Positions 1 through 9,143 are shown, counted from the first letter of the stretch. The stretch is DNA of 64,000 bases from Enterococcus hulanensis (GCF_005405485.1 NZ_BJED01000003.1:1-64000), one strand, 5' to 3'. Made by a program: numbers and translations. Notes: generated by a model not told the origin, from the letters alone.

Positions 1-63
1 CACCCCACCAACGATCAGAGAGAAAACAAACAAAGCGAACAACAAACGACGTAGTTTTTTCAT
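1..63 (-). CDS. 5' end of a third pilus-cluster gene, cut by the window edge
   Basis: Only the first 21 codons are present, starting at the ATG complementary to 61-63 and running off the left edge. They encode a basic then hydrophobic start (MKKLRRLLFALFVFSLIVGG), which fits a signal peptide or membrane anchor. A strong ribosome site (GGGAGG, minus strand, about 71-77) overlaps the end of the 1646-aa adhesin gene, whose stop lies 1 nt before this ATG, so the two genes are translationally linked. In Gram-positive pilus clusters this position is usually a minor pilin or a class C sortase; the fragment is too short to decide which. Confidence 0.6.
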   Translation of the reverse strand, partial: MKKLRRLLFALFVFSLIVGGV

Positions 64-64
64 T

Positions 65-3000
65 TTATTTTCCTCCCTTTACGTTGATCGGTCGAAAATG
101 CAGGAAGACGCCTGTCATTCCGACAACCATTAGTACCGCGGCTGCGATCAAGATGATCCGCATGGCCTTGGTGCTTCCGGTGAATGGTAATTTAGTTTGC
201 GCGCTATCCGGTACATGAACGATCGCGATATAGTTATACGTTGGGACTGTGACATGTTCTGGTTTTTTCAACAATTCAAAGCCTTCAGGCGCTTTTGTCT
301 CAACGATGGTATAGTCGCCAGGAGGAAGACTTCCAAATTCTAACCATCCATCTGCACCTGTAGTTACAGGATCACCAATTTTATCTTCTGGTCTAGGATT
401 ATCCGGATCCTCACTATTCGCCTTATATAGCTGGAACTCCGCACCTTCTAACGCACGAGTTGTACTTGCTTCAATCTCCTCATCGCTTAAATGACCATCA
501 CCATCAGCATCAATGACCGTTCCTTCTTCATACTTGAAGAGACGTATCTTGGATAAACGAGTCAAACCAGCGTTCACGTCAGTGATGTGTTGCACCTTAT
601 CAGTACCCGTCAGAATCGCAGGTAAATCTTTCAATTCTGGGTGAACATAGAACGGATCACCAGCATCATTCTTTTCTGGTGTTCTGAAAGGAGCTGCTGG
701 ATCGGCTTTTGAATTCAGCGGATCATATTCACCAGTACCCTGTAACTGTTTAGTGACAATCGCAACTTTTCGAGTCACAACGATATCACCTACAATGAAT
801 TCAGCAATATATTCCCCTTCAGGAAGATTTTCAAATTTGTACCTTCCTTTATCAGAACCCGTAGCTTCTGTCTTAATCTTCGAATTACCTGAAGAATCAA
901 TAAATTCTTCTCCCGTTAAACTTCTCTCCACGAGTTGTTTGACATAGGTGCCATTTACCAAACTCGTTCGATAAAGTTTTACAGGAATATCTCCGACAGG
1001 TTCTTCACCCGGATCAATCAACCCTTTGTAATCATCGTCATACCAGACGTAACCAGTTAGGTCACGACCTAATACTTGAGTTTGAACAATATTACTTTTC
1101 ACTGGAAGGTTGAGATGACTGTTAAAGGCAGCTCTATTTCGCAAAATGTTTCCTGCCTTCTGTCCATTAGGTGAAATAGTTACCTCAAATACCAATGAAT
1201 CTCCAACTGCTAACTCTTTAGACGTAACAACAAACCCTTTGGCATTTTTGATTAATGCTGAATTCGACGTACCAGGTACATAAGAAGACCATGTTCCCAA
1301 ATTCTTATTTGGATCATCCCTTTTATCTGGATGTACTGGATCATTTGTATAGGTGATTTCACCATCACCTTCTGTAATTTTGATATTTTTTACAGTATAA
1401 GAACCATCGAAATCAGTTTGTAAGACATCGGCGTCGTACGGTAGCTCATCTATCACTTTAGCATTGACTAATTTGTCAGAGCTATTGTTCAACAATGTAA
1501 CCTTATAAGTAATATCATTAAATGCTGAAGGATTGGCAGGATCATTATCTCCAACTTCGATCAAACTTTTATCTACTTCTTTAGTTAGAACTATTTGTTG
1601 CATTTGATATAGCTGTACTTTTCCAGAAGAAGCTCTTACTGACTCTTTTGATGTATCCTTTTTACTAGGATCACTCTGCCACCATATATCACCCACCGTT
1701 TTAACCGTAGCCTCTGAAATAGATGCCTCGTCAAATACTAAATCTCTTAGGTTAGGTGTAGTTTTAAAGTTAATTTCAGGAGAATCTCCCTCTGTTGGAT
1801 TCATACCACTGAAGTCCCATATTAGTTCCGTTTGTCCAGTTACAGTATCTTTTACAACGCTAGTTGGTTCATGTGATGTTCCAGATCCGTCTGTTGAAGA
1901 ACCATGCTGATACTCTAATCCTTTAGGCAGAGTCGTCTTCAATCTGATCCCATATTCAGTATTTACCTCACTTAAGATATTCCCTTTAACGGTCCATTCA
2001 ACTTCTTCAGTAGTCTTGTAGACTGGCTTCTTAGGTGTTGTTGTTGTTGTAATTCCAAATGATTTAATAAAGACGGTATCCCGATATTCATTACTGTGTC
2101 CACCGATCAGGTCGCCTTCTTGATTAAATATTGATGGTGTGTAATCGCGTCCTACTGCAGGTTCCTGATGTTCAAGAGTATCATTTATATAGCTATATCC
2201 ATCTAATGTACAAACATTAGGATTTCCATATTCATCCTTTCCTCCAACTGGTCCGATTACTTTTATCGGAACACCATTCCAGACGCCATAATATCCATCT
2301 TTTTTATATTCAAATTTTACTGCCGAGATTTTCCCACCAGCAGACATGGCATCAGCCGCTGTTTCATACCAAGTATACTGACTCTCAATGTTAGCTTGTG
2401 TATCTCCTTTTAAACTTGGATGATTCTGAGTCTTTCCAACTCCATATCTTGTATTCGGCTGTATCCATAATCCTATAGCAGCCGGCTGTACAAAAAGATC
2501 TCTACTTGGATCAAATTCAAAAGAATTCGCGTTCCACCTAACAAGTTGCACAACCCTATTACTGCGATAGAACTGTACTTGTGTGTGCCCACCAAGGTAT
2601 AAATCGTCCTGTCCCATTCCGACTTTTCCATCTCCGTACGAAATCGCCCAGCTATTTGATGAACTTATTCCCGATGTACCAACTAGAGTTTTATCAACAA
2701 AAGTTGCTCCACCAAAGAATTTTTCTCCCAATACTCTTATATCTGAAAAAGTGGTCTTAGCAGAATTTGAATAGTCACCTCCTTCATATGATATATTTAC
2801 TATTTCTAAGTCAGTTGTATAGACTCCCGAACCTTTATTTTCAATATAATCCTTACACCATTCAACAATCATCATAGAGCTTGAGAAAATTTTCTCATTA
2901 TCACTAGTTTTTGTTCCAGTATAATTGTATGTATAAGGATTATGGATTGGAGCATAATCAGAATTCTTAACATTAATGCTCAATCCAGAGTTTGTTGCAA

Positions 3001-5005
3001 TGACATCCCCACTATCATAGACTCCAATTTGCTTCTTTTCCTCTGTACTAACTTGGGGTTCTTGAGTATATATCTCTCCTGTCTTCCCTCTTGGAACTCC
3101 CATATAAATTAAACTATCTGTTAGATTCATTGATCCAGAGTATTTTACTTGATCCCATCCAGTAAGTTGATCAGTCGCAACAGCTGAAGCCATAGCCTGC
3201 ACTGGCCTCGTTGTTGTTGACGTGTTTCCTGTCAAAGAAGTGATTACCTCTGCTTTATTAGCTCCTAAATTAGTTTGATAAAATGTTTTTGAATCAAGTT
3301 TTAAATCAACATCGCCAACAGGGAAAGTTGCTCCTCTAAAGTCAGCTATCCCACGACTACCAATTGGTTTTAACCCTAAAGTAATGCCAATCCCTATCGC
3401 TTCCCAACTACTATAGTGACCAGAAAGAAAATTGGGTGCTTCTGTTCGTCCACCTTGTTCAATATTTGCTTTAACAGAAGGTTTGGCTGAAACTTTAGTT
3501 TCTCTAGGTTTTAATACATCATACGTATTTGTAGGATCAAATAACTCACTATATACTTTGTTAACATCCTCTATTTCACCGGTTTTATTATTTTTAGCAC
3601 TAATAATAGTGATCTTCATTGTTGGTTTAATCACGGTTCCGTTTTGTGCACCATAAACATTCACAAACATAGGTAAGAGAATCTGACCATTGGCACTTAT
3701 TGTGGATTCAACAGAACCTTTCGAAGTCTTTGTAGTATCATTACCATCTAAACTACTATCATCGCTCACAACTTCTGCATTAAAACGCTGCTTTCCAGAA
3801 TCATCTAGAGCGTACGCATTTGGTAATTCCATTTCTACTTCATATTTAATATCTGAGTAAGTAGTCGTTGGATCACTCGCTTCTAGTGAAAAAGTCAAGA
3901 GATAGATTATTGAGTCAAATGAACGGACAAGCTGATTGTTATCTCCAGAATCATATCCAGGATTGTCATTACCAGTGTCAAAACTTGCAGTTCCATCTTT
4001 GATCGTCATCTTCGCACCAGTCACTGAAATCGGTGATGAGCCAGATTTAGTTTCTCGACTGCTTGCTCCCTCAGCCGGCAGCTCAATTGGCTTAAACGAG
4101 TCTTTTTCTTCGTATTTCTCATCCAATAATTGTTCAATCGCTAAATTGCGTTTCTTTTCTTCTTTAGTTAGTTTTGTTGCTTTTGTTTTAGTTGCGGATT
4201 TCTTAGTTGTTTCTTTTTCCTTACTACTAGAAGTTTCTTCCTTTTTAATAGAAGAAGTGGTGCTCTTTTCATTGTTGCTAGCACTGCTTTTACTTGTTGC
4301 TTGTTCCTGTTTTTCAGTGTTTTTAGTGCTCTCTTTTTTTTCAGAAGAAGAGGACGCTTTTTCTTCTTTCTTAGAAGTTTCAGTCGTTTCAACTTTCTTC
4401 GGTTTGAAGTTAATTAGCGATTGCTTCTTGTCCGCATTTGGTACTTCAAGCACAACATTTGTAGCTTCTTCTGGTTTCTTATTTGTAACGCTCAACCAGA
4501 TTGTTTCTTCCTTATCTAATAAAAGGTAAGGAACCTGTTTTTCATCTTCTACCACGTAAAACAATTGACTGACAATTTCTTCTGTTTCTGGTGGTGTACT
4601 TGTTTCAGTAGTTGAACTACTTGTTTGATCTGTCTTCTCAGTGGACTCGTTACTTTTTTGAATTGATTCCACTAATCCCTGAAAGTGTGTCAGTTTCTCA
4701 TTCGATAACTTCTCAAAAGGCAGTGGTTCCCCTTTTTCATTGAGAAGCTCCACCTTGTATTTATCTGATTCTAAAAACTTCAGTAATTGCGGTTCTTTGG
4801 CGCTCATCTCTAAAAGTGTCCCCTGCTCCGTCACTGAGTAATTATCATCAATTTTTTTCCCATTGACTTTCACATCAACCAAATGAGCATTCTGGTCATC
4901 TGCTTTCAATGGATTCCACTGGTAGACCGAGATGAGGGCTACCAGCAGAAATAAGATTGGAAGAAGAACTGCGACTATTGGTTTATTCTTGATCTTTTCG
5001 CGCAT
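65..5005 (-). CDS. LPFTG-anchored pilus adhesin/large surface protein, 1646 aa
   Basis: This is a very large cell-wall-anchored protein, probably the ancillary or tip pilin. It has an N-terminal hydrophobic segment (residues 9-28), a Ser/Thr/Glu stretch near 115-140, and a long Ser/Lys/Thr low-complexity stalk (about 205-290). The central region is long and unrecognised, and is followed by DUF11-like and SdrD-B-like segments (LTGYVWYDDDYKG). Near the C-terminus is a SpaA-type domain with an E-box (VETKAPEGF, Glu about 1569) of the kind that forms intramolecular isopeptide bonds. The sorting signal LPFTG is at 1606-1610, then a hydrophobic helix and basic tail. A calcium-loop-like motif (DADGDGHLSDEE, 1499-1510) precedes the E-box. 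No vWA domain was recognised. It lies 27 nt downstream of the major pilin on the same strand, so co-transcription is likely. Exact role (tip or base) is inferred. Confidence 0.85.
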   Translation of the reverse strand: MREKIKNKPIVAVLLPILFLLVALISVYQWNPLKADDQNAHLVDVKVNGKKIDDNYSVTEQGTLLEMSAKEPQLLKFLESDKYKVELLNEKGEPLPFEKLSNEKLTHFQGLVESIQKSNESTEKTDQTSSSTTETSTPPETEEIVSQLFYVVEDEKQVPYLLLDKEETIWLSVTNKKPEEATNVVLEVPNADKKQSLINFKPKKVETTETSKKEEKASSSSEKKESTKNTEKQEQATSKSSASNNEKSTTSSIKKEETSSSKEKETTKKSATKTKATKLTKEEKKRNLAIEQLLDEKYEEKDSFKPIELPAEGASSRETKSGSSPISVTGAKMTIKDGTASFDTGNDNPGYDSGDNNQLVRSFDSIIYLLTFSLEASDPTTTYSDIKYEVEMELPNAYALDDSGKQRFNAEVVSDDSSLDGNDTTKTSKGSVESTISANGQILLPMFVNVYGAQNGTVIKPTMKITIISAKNNKTGEIEDVNKVYSELFDPTNTYDVLKPRETKVSAKPSVKANIEQGGRTEAPNFLSGHYSSWEAIGIGITLGLKPIGSRGIADFRGATFPVGDVDLKLDSKTFYQTNLGANKAEVITSLTGNTSTTTRPVQAMASAVATDQLTGWDQVKYSGSMNLTDSLIYMGVPRGKTGEIYTQEPQVSTEEKKQIGVYDSGDVIATNSGLSINVKNSDYAPIHNPYTYNYTGTKTSDNEKIFSSSMMIVEWCKDYIENKGSGVYTTDLEIVNISYEGGDYSNSAKTTFSDIRVLGEKFFGGATFVDKTLVGTSGISSSNSWAISYGDGKVGMGQDDLYLGGHTQVQFYRSNRVVQLVRWNANSFEFDPSRDLFVQPAAIGLWIQPNTRYGVGKTQNHPSLKGDTQANIESQYTWYETAADAMSAGGKISAVKFEYKKDGYYGVWNGVPIKVIGPVGGKDEYGNPNVCTLDGYSYINDTLEHQEPAVGRDYTPSIFNQEGDLIGGHSNEYRDTVFIKSFGITTTTTPKKPVYKTTEEVEWTVKGNILSEVNTEYGIRLKTTLPKGLEYQHGSSTDGSGTSHEPTSVVKDTVTGQTELIWDFSGMNPTEGDSPEINFKTTPNLRDLVFDEASISEATVKTVGDIWWQSDPSKKDTSKESVRASSGKVQLYQMQQIVLTKEVDKSLIEVGDNDPANPSAFNDITYKVTLLNNSSDKLVNAKVIDELPYDADVLQTDFDGSYTVKNIKITEGDGEITYTNDPVHPDKRDDPNKNLGTWSSYVPGTSNSALIKNAKGFVVTSKELAVGDSLVFEVTISPNGQKAGNILRNRAAFNSHLNLPVKSNIVQTQVLGRDLTGYVWYDDDYKGLIDPGEEPVGDIPVKLYRTSLVNGTYVKQLVERSLTGEEFIDSSGNSKIKTEATGSDKGRYKFENLPEGEYIAEFIVGDIVVTRKVAIVTKQLQGTGEYDPLNSKADPAAPFRTPEKNDAGDPFYVHPELKDLPAILTGTDKVQHITDVNAGLTRLSKIRLFKYEEGTVIDADGDGHLSDEEIEASTTRALEGAEFQLYKANSEDPDNPRPEDKIGDPVTTGADGWLEFGSLPPGDYTIVETKAPEGFELLKKPEHVTVPTYNYIAIVHVPDSAQTKLPFTGSTKAMRIILIAAAVLMVVGMTGVFLHFRPINVKGGK

Positions 5006-5032
5006 GGTCTGTCCTTCCTTTCTGTCCCATTT

Positions 5033-6943
5033 TTAAGCTTGACGACGTTTTTTATCAATTGCGATTGATGCTGTACCAATAGTGATTGCTCCGATTGCGA
5101 TAATGATTAGTAATGTTGTACCAGCGCCACCGGTGAATGGTAGATCAGTTTTAGATTTGTTTTCTACAGTAAGTTCTGGAATAACAACGCCATTACCATC
5201 ATCTTTGTGAGTATCCGTAGTAACAATCACTCTTTGCGGTGTCTTCAATAATTCGTAACCTGCTGGGGCTTTCGTTTCCACTACCCAGTATTCTTTATGA
5301 ATATAATCTCCGCCGCCCGCTGGTTCTGTCTTAGGCCATGTTGCTTCCACTGGATTATCAGGATCCTGCTCTCCATCACCATCATCATCCGTAAACCAAT
5401 CTAGTTTCAAACCATCAAACTTCGCATTTCCTGATGCGTCTGATGTAGTGGTTAAGAAGTTAACGCCAGTTGTTCCTTTTGGATAAGCTTTGCCATCATC
5501 CGCTAAGAAAATTTCAGCTTCTGCATCTGCTTTTGTCAATGCGATATGGAATTCCGCACCTGCTAAATCTGCACCAGTTTCTGTTTCCTTCTTGATATTG
5601 AATCCGCCATCGTAATACTCTGGATTCTTTTCACTTTTATCTGTTTTAGGCTTTTGACCCGGAATCAAGTATCCTGTATCATATTCATTTTCGATAATCC
5701 CGTTAAAATCAACTTCGGTATGCGTTTTATAGATTACTCGGATATCAGAATAGCGTTTCGTAGTAAGATCTTCGATTTTCTTCATACCTGCCTGTGTCAA
5801 TTCAACCCGAATATCTGTCTTAGCTGTTACACCATCAGTAATTGGATCAGTTGTTTCTTTGTTCGAACTACCATTTTTATATACTTCATATTCAGTATTA
5901 AGTGTCATAGTGTCCCAAGCACTAGTATTAGGATTGTAAAATTGCACTTCTACACCATCTAAATGTAATTCTTGCGCAAGTTCATCATGTACAAAGAAGT
6001 AATCAGCGTATAATTCGGTTCCAGCAGGAACATCTAAATCTGGCAATGGATGCCCATCTTTATCATGCCTATTAATGAGTGTCATATCTTCTTTGACTTT
6101 GCTGTATAACCCATCAGGAAGTTTCGTTGTTGCTTCCCATTGGAAAGGTTGTCCAGCTTTGATCGAATAGCCTTTACCTCCCATAATCGTCTTGTCCAAT
6201 TCACTGTCCGTTACAATGTTCTTTGGATGAACATGCACATCATAAATCAATTCGCCACTTGAAATGTACTGACCTGGATTAGAAGGGTCTTTTTCACGTT
6301 TTGTTTGCGGTAAATACGCAAAGAATGGACTCATTGGTGTGGAAATTTCCTTCTTGTGTTTCCCTGTTGAATCAAGGTATGTTCCTGGTCCTGCTGCAGC
6401 TACCGTATAGTCATATTTTCCAGTATCAGGATTTGGTATTTCTTTAATCATATAAATACCATCTGCTAGTTTATGTTCCTTACCAGCAGTACCATCGAGG
6501 CCAAGAATTGAACTAGCATCAAATGTTAATTTCCCGCTTGAATCTGTGTAACCAGTTGTGCTTGGGAAAGATGTGTCAATCGTATAATCTTCACTTGCGC
6601 CTTCTTTTTGTTTCAATGGATCTGTTAATTTCTTCCCATCATTTGCTTTAACACGTACAATTTCAAAATGAACATCCTGCATCACTGTTTTACCATCTAA
6701 CTCAGGCGCAGTACCAGATAGTTCAAGACCATCTCCACGTTCACCTAATTCAGCAGCACTCTTGATTTCATATTTCCATAACGTGATTGTCCGAGGTGTT
6801 TTGTTATCTGATGTTGGATTATCACTGATCGTTTGTGCCGCCTGAACAGCAACACTCCCTGCACTTAATGCTACTCCCCCAAACATTGTTAACAATCCTA
6901 AACTTACTGCTGCTCTACTTATCCATTTTCTTTTCGTCTTCAT
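5033..6943 (-). CDS. Major pilin backbone subunit, LPFTG-anchored, 636 aa
   Basis: It is predicted to be polymerised by a class C sortase into the pilus shaft. Visible parts are a Sec signal peptide (residues 1-36, ending VQAA), a pilin motif (YDVHVHPKN, 234-242) whose Lys241 would link to the next subunit's Thr, an E-box (YWVVETKAPAGY, 552-563, Glu557), the LPFTG sorting signal (601-605), a membrane helix and a KKRRQA tail. An acidic calcium-loop-like run (DDDGDGEQD) is at 519-527. All three hallmarks of Gram-positive backbone pilins are therefore present. It is the first gene of the pilus operon; its leader is about 265 nt long, contains a strong hairpin, and starts next to a putative invertible segment. 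No strong promoter is visible in that leader itself. No sortase gene is inside the window; it probably lies beyond the left edge. Confidence 0.92.
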   Translation of the reverse strand: MKTKRKWISRAAVSLGLLTMFGGVALSAGSVAVQAAQTISDNPTSDNKTPRTITLWKYEIKSAAELGERGDGLELSGTAPELDGKTVMQDVHFEIVRVKANDGKKLTDPLKQKEGASEDYTIDTSFPSTTGYTDSSGKLTFDASSILGLDGTAGKEHKLADGIYMIKEIPNPDTGKYDYTVAAAGPGTYLDSTGKHKKEISTPMSPFFAYLPQTKREKDPSNPGQYISSGELIYDVHVHPKNIVTDSELDKTIMGGKGYSIKAGQPFQWEATTKLPDGLYSKVKEDMTLINRHDKDGHPLPDLDVPAGTELYADYFFVHDELAQELHLDGVEVQFYNPNTSAWDTMTLNTEYEVYKNGSSNKETTDPITDGVTAKTDIRVELTQAGMKKIEDLTTKRYSDIRVIYKTHTEVDFNGIIENEYDTGYLIPGQKPKTDKSEKNPEYYDGGFNIKKETETGADLAGAEFHIALTKADAEAEIFLADDGKAYPKGTTGVNFLTTTSDASGNAKFDGLKLDWFTDDDGDGEQDPDNPVEATWPKTEPAGGGDYIHKEYWVVETKAPAGYELLKTPQRVIVTTDTHKDDGNGVVIPELTVENKSKTDLPFTGGAGTTLLIIIAIGAITIGTASIAIDKKRRQA

Positions 6944-7040
6944 AAATAAACTCCTTTACTCTTTTTTGTTTTTTACTCCTAAATTAGTTAAAATAAGTAC
7001 TTAGAAGAGGTTGCCGCCGTTTTCTCAAATACTTACTTTT

Positions 7041-7089
7041 TTCCAATACACAAATGACGCTTTTTTTTGCGCCCACTTCTGTATTGGAA
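7041..7089 (-). promoter_or_regulatory. Long hairpin in the pilin operon leader
   Basis: Arms 7041-7060 and 7069-7089 pair almost perfectly over about 20 bp (TTCCAATACA at one end, TGTATTGGAA at the other) around a run of eight T on the plus strand (A on the minus strand). On the pilin transcript the hairpin is not followed by a U-run, so it is not a classical terminator. It could be an RNA stability, protein-binding or attenuation element. Just upstream in the same leader is a strong SD-like AAAGGAGG (7130-7137) with no gene behind it. Confidence 0.6.
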
Positions 7090-7208
7090 ACTAATGAAAA
7101 ACTAGTATGTCTGTCCTTCGATAAACATACCTCCTTTCAAAAGCTGTTATAAATTCATCATTTTCATTAAAATCTCTAGTTGACAATAAGTATCTAAGCT
7201 ATTTTCTT

Positions 7209-7232
7209 CTTAGTCTTATAAAAAACTAGAAA
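7209..7232 (-). repeat. Left 24-bp inverted repeat of the switch
   Basis: On the minus strand this matches plus-strand 8824-8847 at all 24 positions, and the match ends abruptly on both sides. Its core is TTTTTTATAAGACTAAG. It lies between the pilin leader and the recombinase terminator. Confidence 0.85.
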
Positions 7233-7274
7233 AGCACTATAACCCTTGATACACAAGGAGTTATAGTGCTTTTT
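7231..7274 (-). terminator. Terminator of the recombinase gene, abutting the left repeat
   Basis: A near-perfect stem pairs 7234-7248 with 7254-7269 (GCACTATAAC against GTTATAGTGC), flanked by A- and T-runs so it can act in both directions. It ends the recombinase transcript and, in this orientation, shields the pilin operon from read-through. Confidence 0.85.
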
Positions 7275-7476
7275 GACGGAAACCGACGGCTTATTTTATT
7301 TTGCGGAATTCGCCGGATTCTTTTTCTTTAAAAAAATTATCGTTTTTGAATCATTGCTAGCTGATAAAATATTCCTCACCGAAAGAAAGCGTTTTCTTAG
7401 AAAAATAAAAAAGAACTCCTCCAAAAAATTAGTTACCTTTTTTGAAAATGGTTTCACTTATAGTCCGCTTATTTAG

Positions 7477-8580
7477 TTAACTAATCAATCGATCCAATTG
7501 ATCAATCACGCGGAATCGTTGTTCTAACATGGCATCCACGTACGTATCCAACGTCATCTGAGTAGACGCATGCCCCAAAAGTGCACTGACCGATGAAATA
7601 TCTTTATTTATTTCTAAGCAGCGAGTCGCAAAACTATGACGCAATTGGTGGAAATGGATATGAGCAAGCGCCGCTTTTTCTCGAATCCGATGAAAATGAT
7701 ACGTAAGCAGCCGCGGTTCACAAGGTTGACCCTTGGTTGAAAAGACAAAGGAGCCTTTTGATTGTTTTCGATGATTCAATAAGAGCTTTTTCAAGGTCTT
7801 ACCGATTGGAATCATTCGAACCGAAGCTTCTGTTTTGGAATCTGCTAAGATCAATTGTGTTCTTTTGTCTGCTTGGCTTGTTGTAATTCTTTGGTACGTA
7901 TGGTTCACATAGATCAAGTTGGCATTAAAATCAATGTCTGACCATTGAAGCGCCGCGATTTCCCCAATCCGCATACCAGAATATAGGGCCAATAGTGACG
8001 GAATCCCATAACCTTTCTTTTCTTTCGCAGCGACCGCCATGATTTTCTTTTGTTCAGAGAAGGATAATGAATGGACTTTCTTTTGTTTTGCCTTGGGAAT
8101 AGTCAGCTCAGAAAAGGGATTGGTATGAATTTTGCCCTTTTTTCTGGCGCGATTGAGACATTTGTTTACAATTCGAAAGATCACTTGAATAGTGGAACGC
8201 GACAATTTTTCTTGCAATATTTTTAAAAGGCTTCTTCCAGAATCAATCGACAGTTCATTCAACGGAGTTTCATTGAGTACCGGCAGAACATATTTAGTTA
8301 GTTTGTAGCGATAACTTGAAAGTGTCGATGGTTTGACCTCATCCTGCACTTCATTGAGCCATTCTGCTGTCCAATCTTCAAACGATTCGGCAGAAAATCC
8401 TTGAATTCGTTGCAACGATTGGTACCGAATACGAAGCGGATAGAGTTTTTGTTTTACTTCTGTGTAGCTTTTTCCATACACGTAACCATACTTGATTCGT
8501 CCATTGGTTTTTCGGCCTTTTGGGAAGCGCCCTTCCCAGCGACCATCTTTTCTCAGATAAATATTTTCACCTTTACGCAT
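7477..8580 (-). CDS. Tyrosine site-specific recombinase (phage/Tn916-type integrase family), 367 aa
   Basis: It catalyses strand exchange between short DNA sites. An N-terminal arm/SAM-like DNA-binding part (about 1-150) precedes the catalytic domain. All catalytic residues are visible: Arg204 (SGMRIGE), Lys249, His311 and Arg314 (HQLRHS), His337 (LLGH) and Tyr347 (DTYVD). Length is normal for the family and nothing is broken. The start is supported by AGGAGG about 10 nt upstream. No excisionase, relaxase, phage or other mobile genes are nearby. Instead the gene is enclosed by 24-bp inverted repeats and sits directly upstream of a pilus operon, so its likely substrate is that repeat pair. An alternative is a relic of an integrated element. 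Confidence 0.9.
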   Translation of the reverse strand: MRKGENIYLRKDGRWEGRFPKGRKTNGRIKYGYVYGKSYTEVKQKLYPLRIRYQSLQRIQGFSAESFEDWTAEWLNEVQDEVKPSTLSSYRYKLTKYVLPVLNETPLNELSIDSGRSLLKILQEKLSRSTIQVIFRIVNKCLNRARKKGKIHTNPFSELTIPKAKQKKVHSLSFSEQKKIMAVAAKEKKGYGIPSLLALYSGMRIGEIAALQWSDIDFNANLIYVNHTYQRITTSQADKRTQLILADSKTEASVRMIPIGKTLKKLLLNHRKQSKGSFVFSTKGQPCEPRLLTYHFHRIREKAALAHIHFHQLRHSFATRCLEINKDISSVSALLGHASTQMTLDTYVDAMLEQRFRVIDQLDRLIS

Positions 8581-8598
8581 CTTATACTTCCTCCTAAT

Positions 8599-8627
8599 TT
8601 GACGGCTTCACTGACGGTGCATATATT
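8599..8627 (+). promoter_or_regulatory. Outward-facing sigma-A promoter inside the switch
   Basis: The match is TTGACG - 17 nt - TATATT, five of six bases in each hexamer. It lies just upstream of the recombinase start but on the opposite strand, so it reads rightward toward the right repeat. No gene follows it in this orientation. After inversion it would face the pilin operon. Confidence 0.65.
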
Positions 8628-8823
8628 GTGATTTCTTGTGGTTTTCCTGTTTAAAAAACAAGAAAAAGAGTGGATAGATCAACTTATTATCATGTTTTTC
8701 TCAAAAATAATTATTTTTATGATTCATATTGCCTATTAATAATTAATAATATATAATTGATTTATGAATTCTCACGTGATGTATCAAATAAATAAGTTAT
8801 ATTATTTTGTTGCGTCCCGTATA

Positions 8824-8847
8824 TTTCTAGTTTTTTATAAGACTAAG
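8824..8847 (+). repeat. Right 24-bp inverted repeat of the switch
   Basis: This is the partner of 7209-7232, identical over 24 bp in opposite orientation. The flanks differ completely beyond it. Confidence 0.85.
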
Positions 8848-8903
8848 CAACTTTTTAAGCAAAAAATGCAAGAAATCCTCCCTTAATTTGGAACAAAATA
8901 GAT

Positions 8904-8937
8904 AAAGGCATCTTCCTTAAAACAGGAAGATGCCTTT
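8904..8937 (+). terminator. Hairpin terminator with no upstream gene on the plus strand
   Basis: A perfect 14-bp stem (AAAGGCATCTTCCT / AGGAAGATGCCTTT) with a 6-nt loop. It would end the transcript from the promoter at 8599-8627 in the present orientation. The rest of 8581-9143 is AT-rich and holds no gene. Confidence 0.65.
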
Positions 8938-9143
8938 ATATTATATGTCCACATTATATTTCTGTCATTAAAAATAATAAAATAAACCTATTATCCTTAT
9001 TTAATCTTCAAAATAAAAAAACACTAATAAAAATATTCTAATCTTTCTTTAATTACAAACGCTGAAAACAAATATTTATTCTTTTCTTATCTGTTGTATA
9101 GTCTTATTGTAAACGTTTTTTTAATTTGAGGGAGGTTATTAAA

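Larger units (their letters stand above)
7209..8847. other. Putative invertible DNA segment (phase switch) controlling the pilus operon
   Basis: The segment is bounded by perfect 24-bp inverted repeats and contains a complete tyrosine recombinase gene, that gene's terminator at the left end, and an outward-facing sigma-A-type promoter at the right end. In the sequenced orientation the promoter reads right, into a region without genes that ends in a terminator (8904-8937). After inversion it would read left across the repeat into the pilin leader. Inverted rather than direct repeats predict inversion, not excision. Inversion itself is inferred, not observed. Confidence 0.75.

Noticed and set aside
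3936-4529. 197-codon open frame on the plus strand opposite the adhesin
   Set aside because: It is the mirror of the Ser/Lys-rich low-complexity stalk of the 1646-aa protein, has no ribosome site and encodes Ser/Leu/Val repeats.
7180-7208. TTGACA on the plus strand beside the left repeat as a promoter
   Set aside because: No acceptable -10 at 16-19 nt spacing and it points away from the pilins.
7209-8847. Recombinase segment as an integrated phage or ICE remnant with attL/attR
   Set aside because: att sites of an integrated element are direct repeats; these are inverted, and no excisionase, relaxase or phage genes are present. Not fully excluded.
9126-9143. TTG start six codons upstream for comK
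   Set aside because: It overlaps the GAGGGAGG ribosome site that serves the ATG at 9144.
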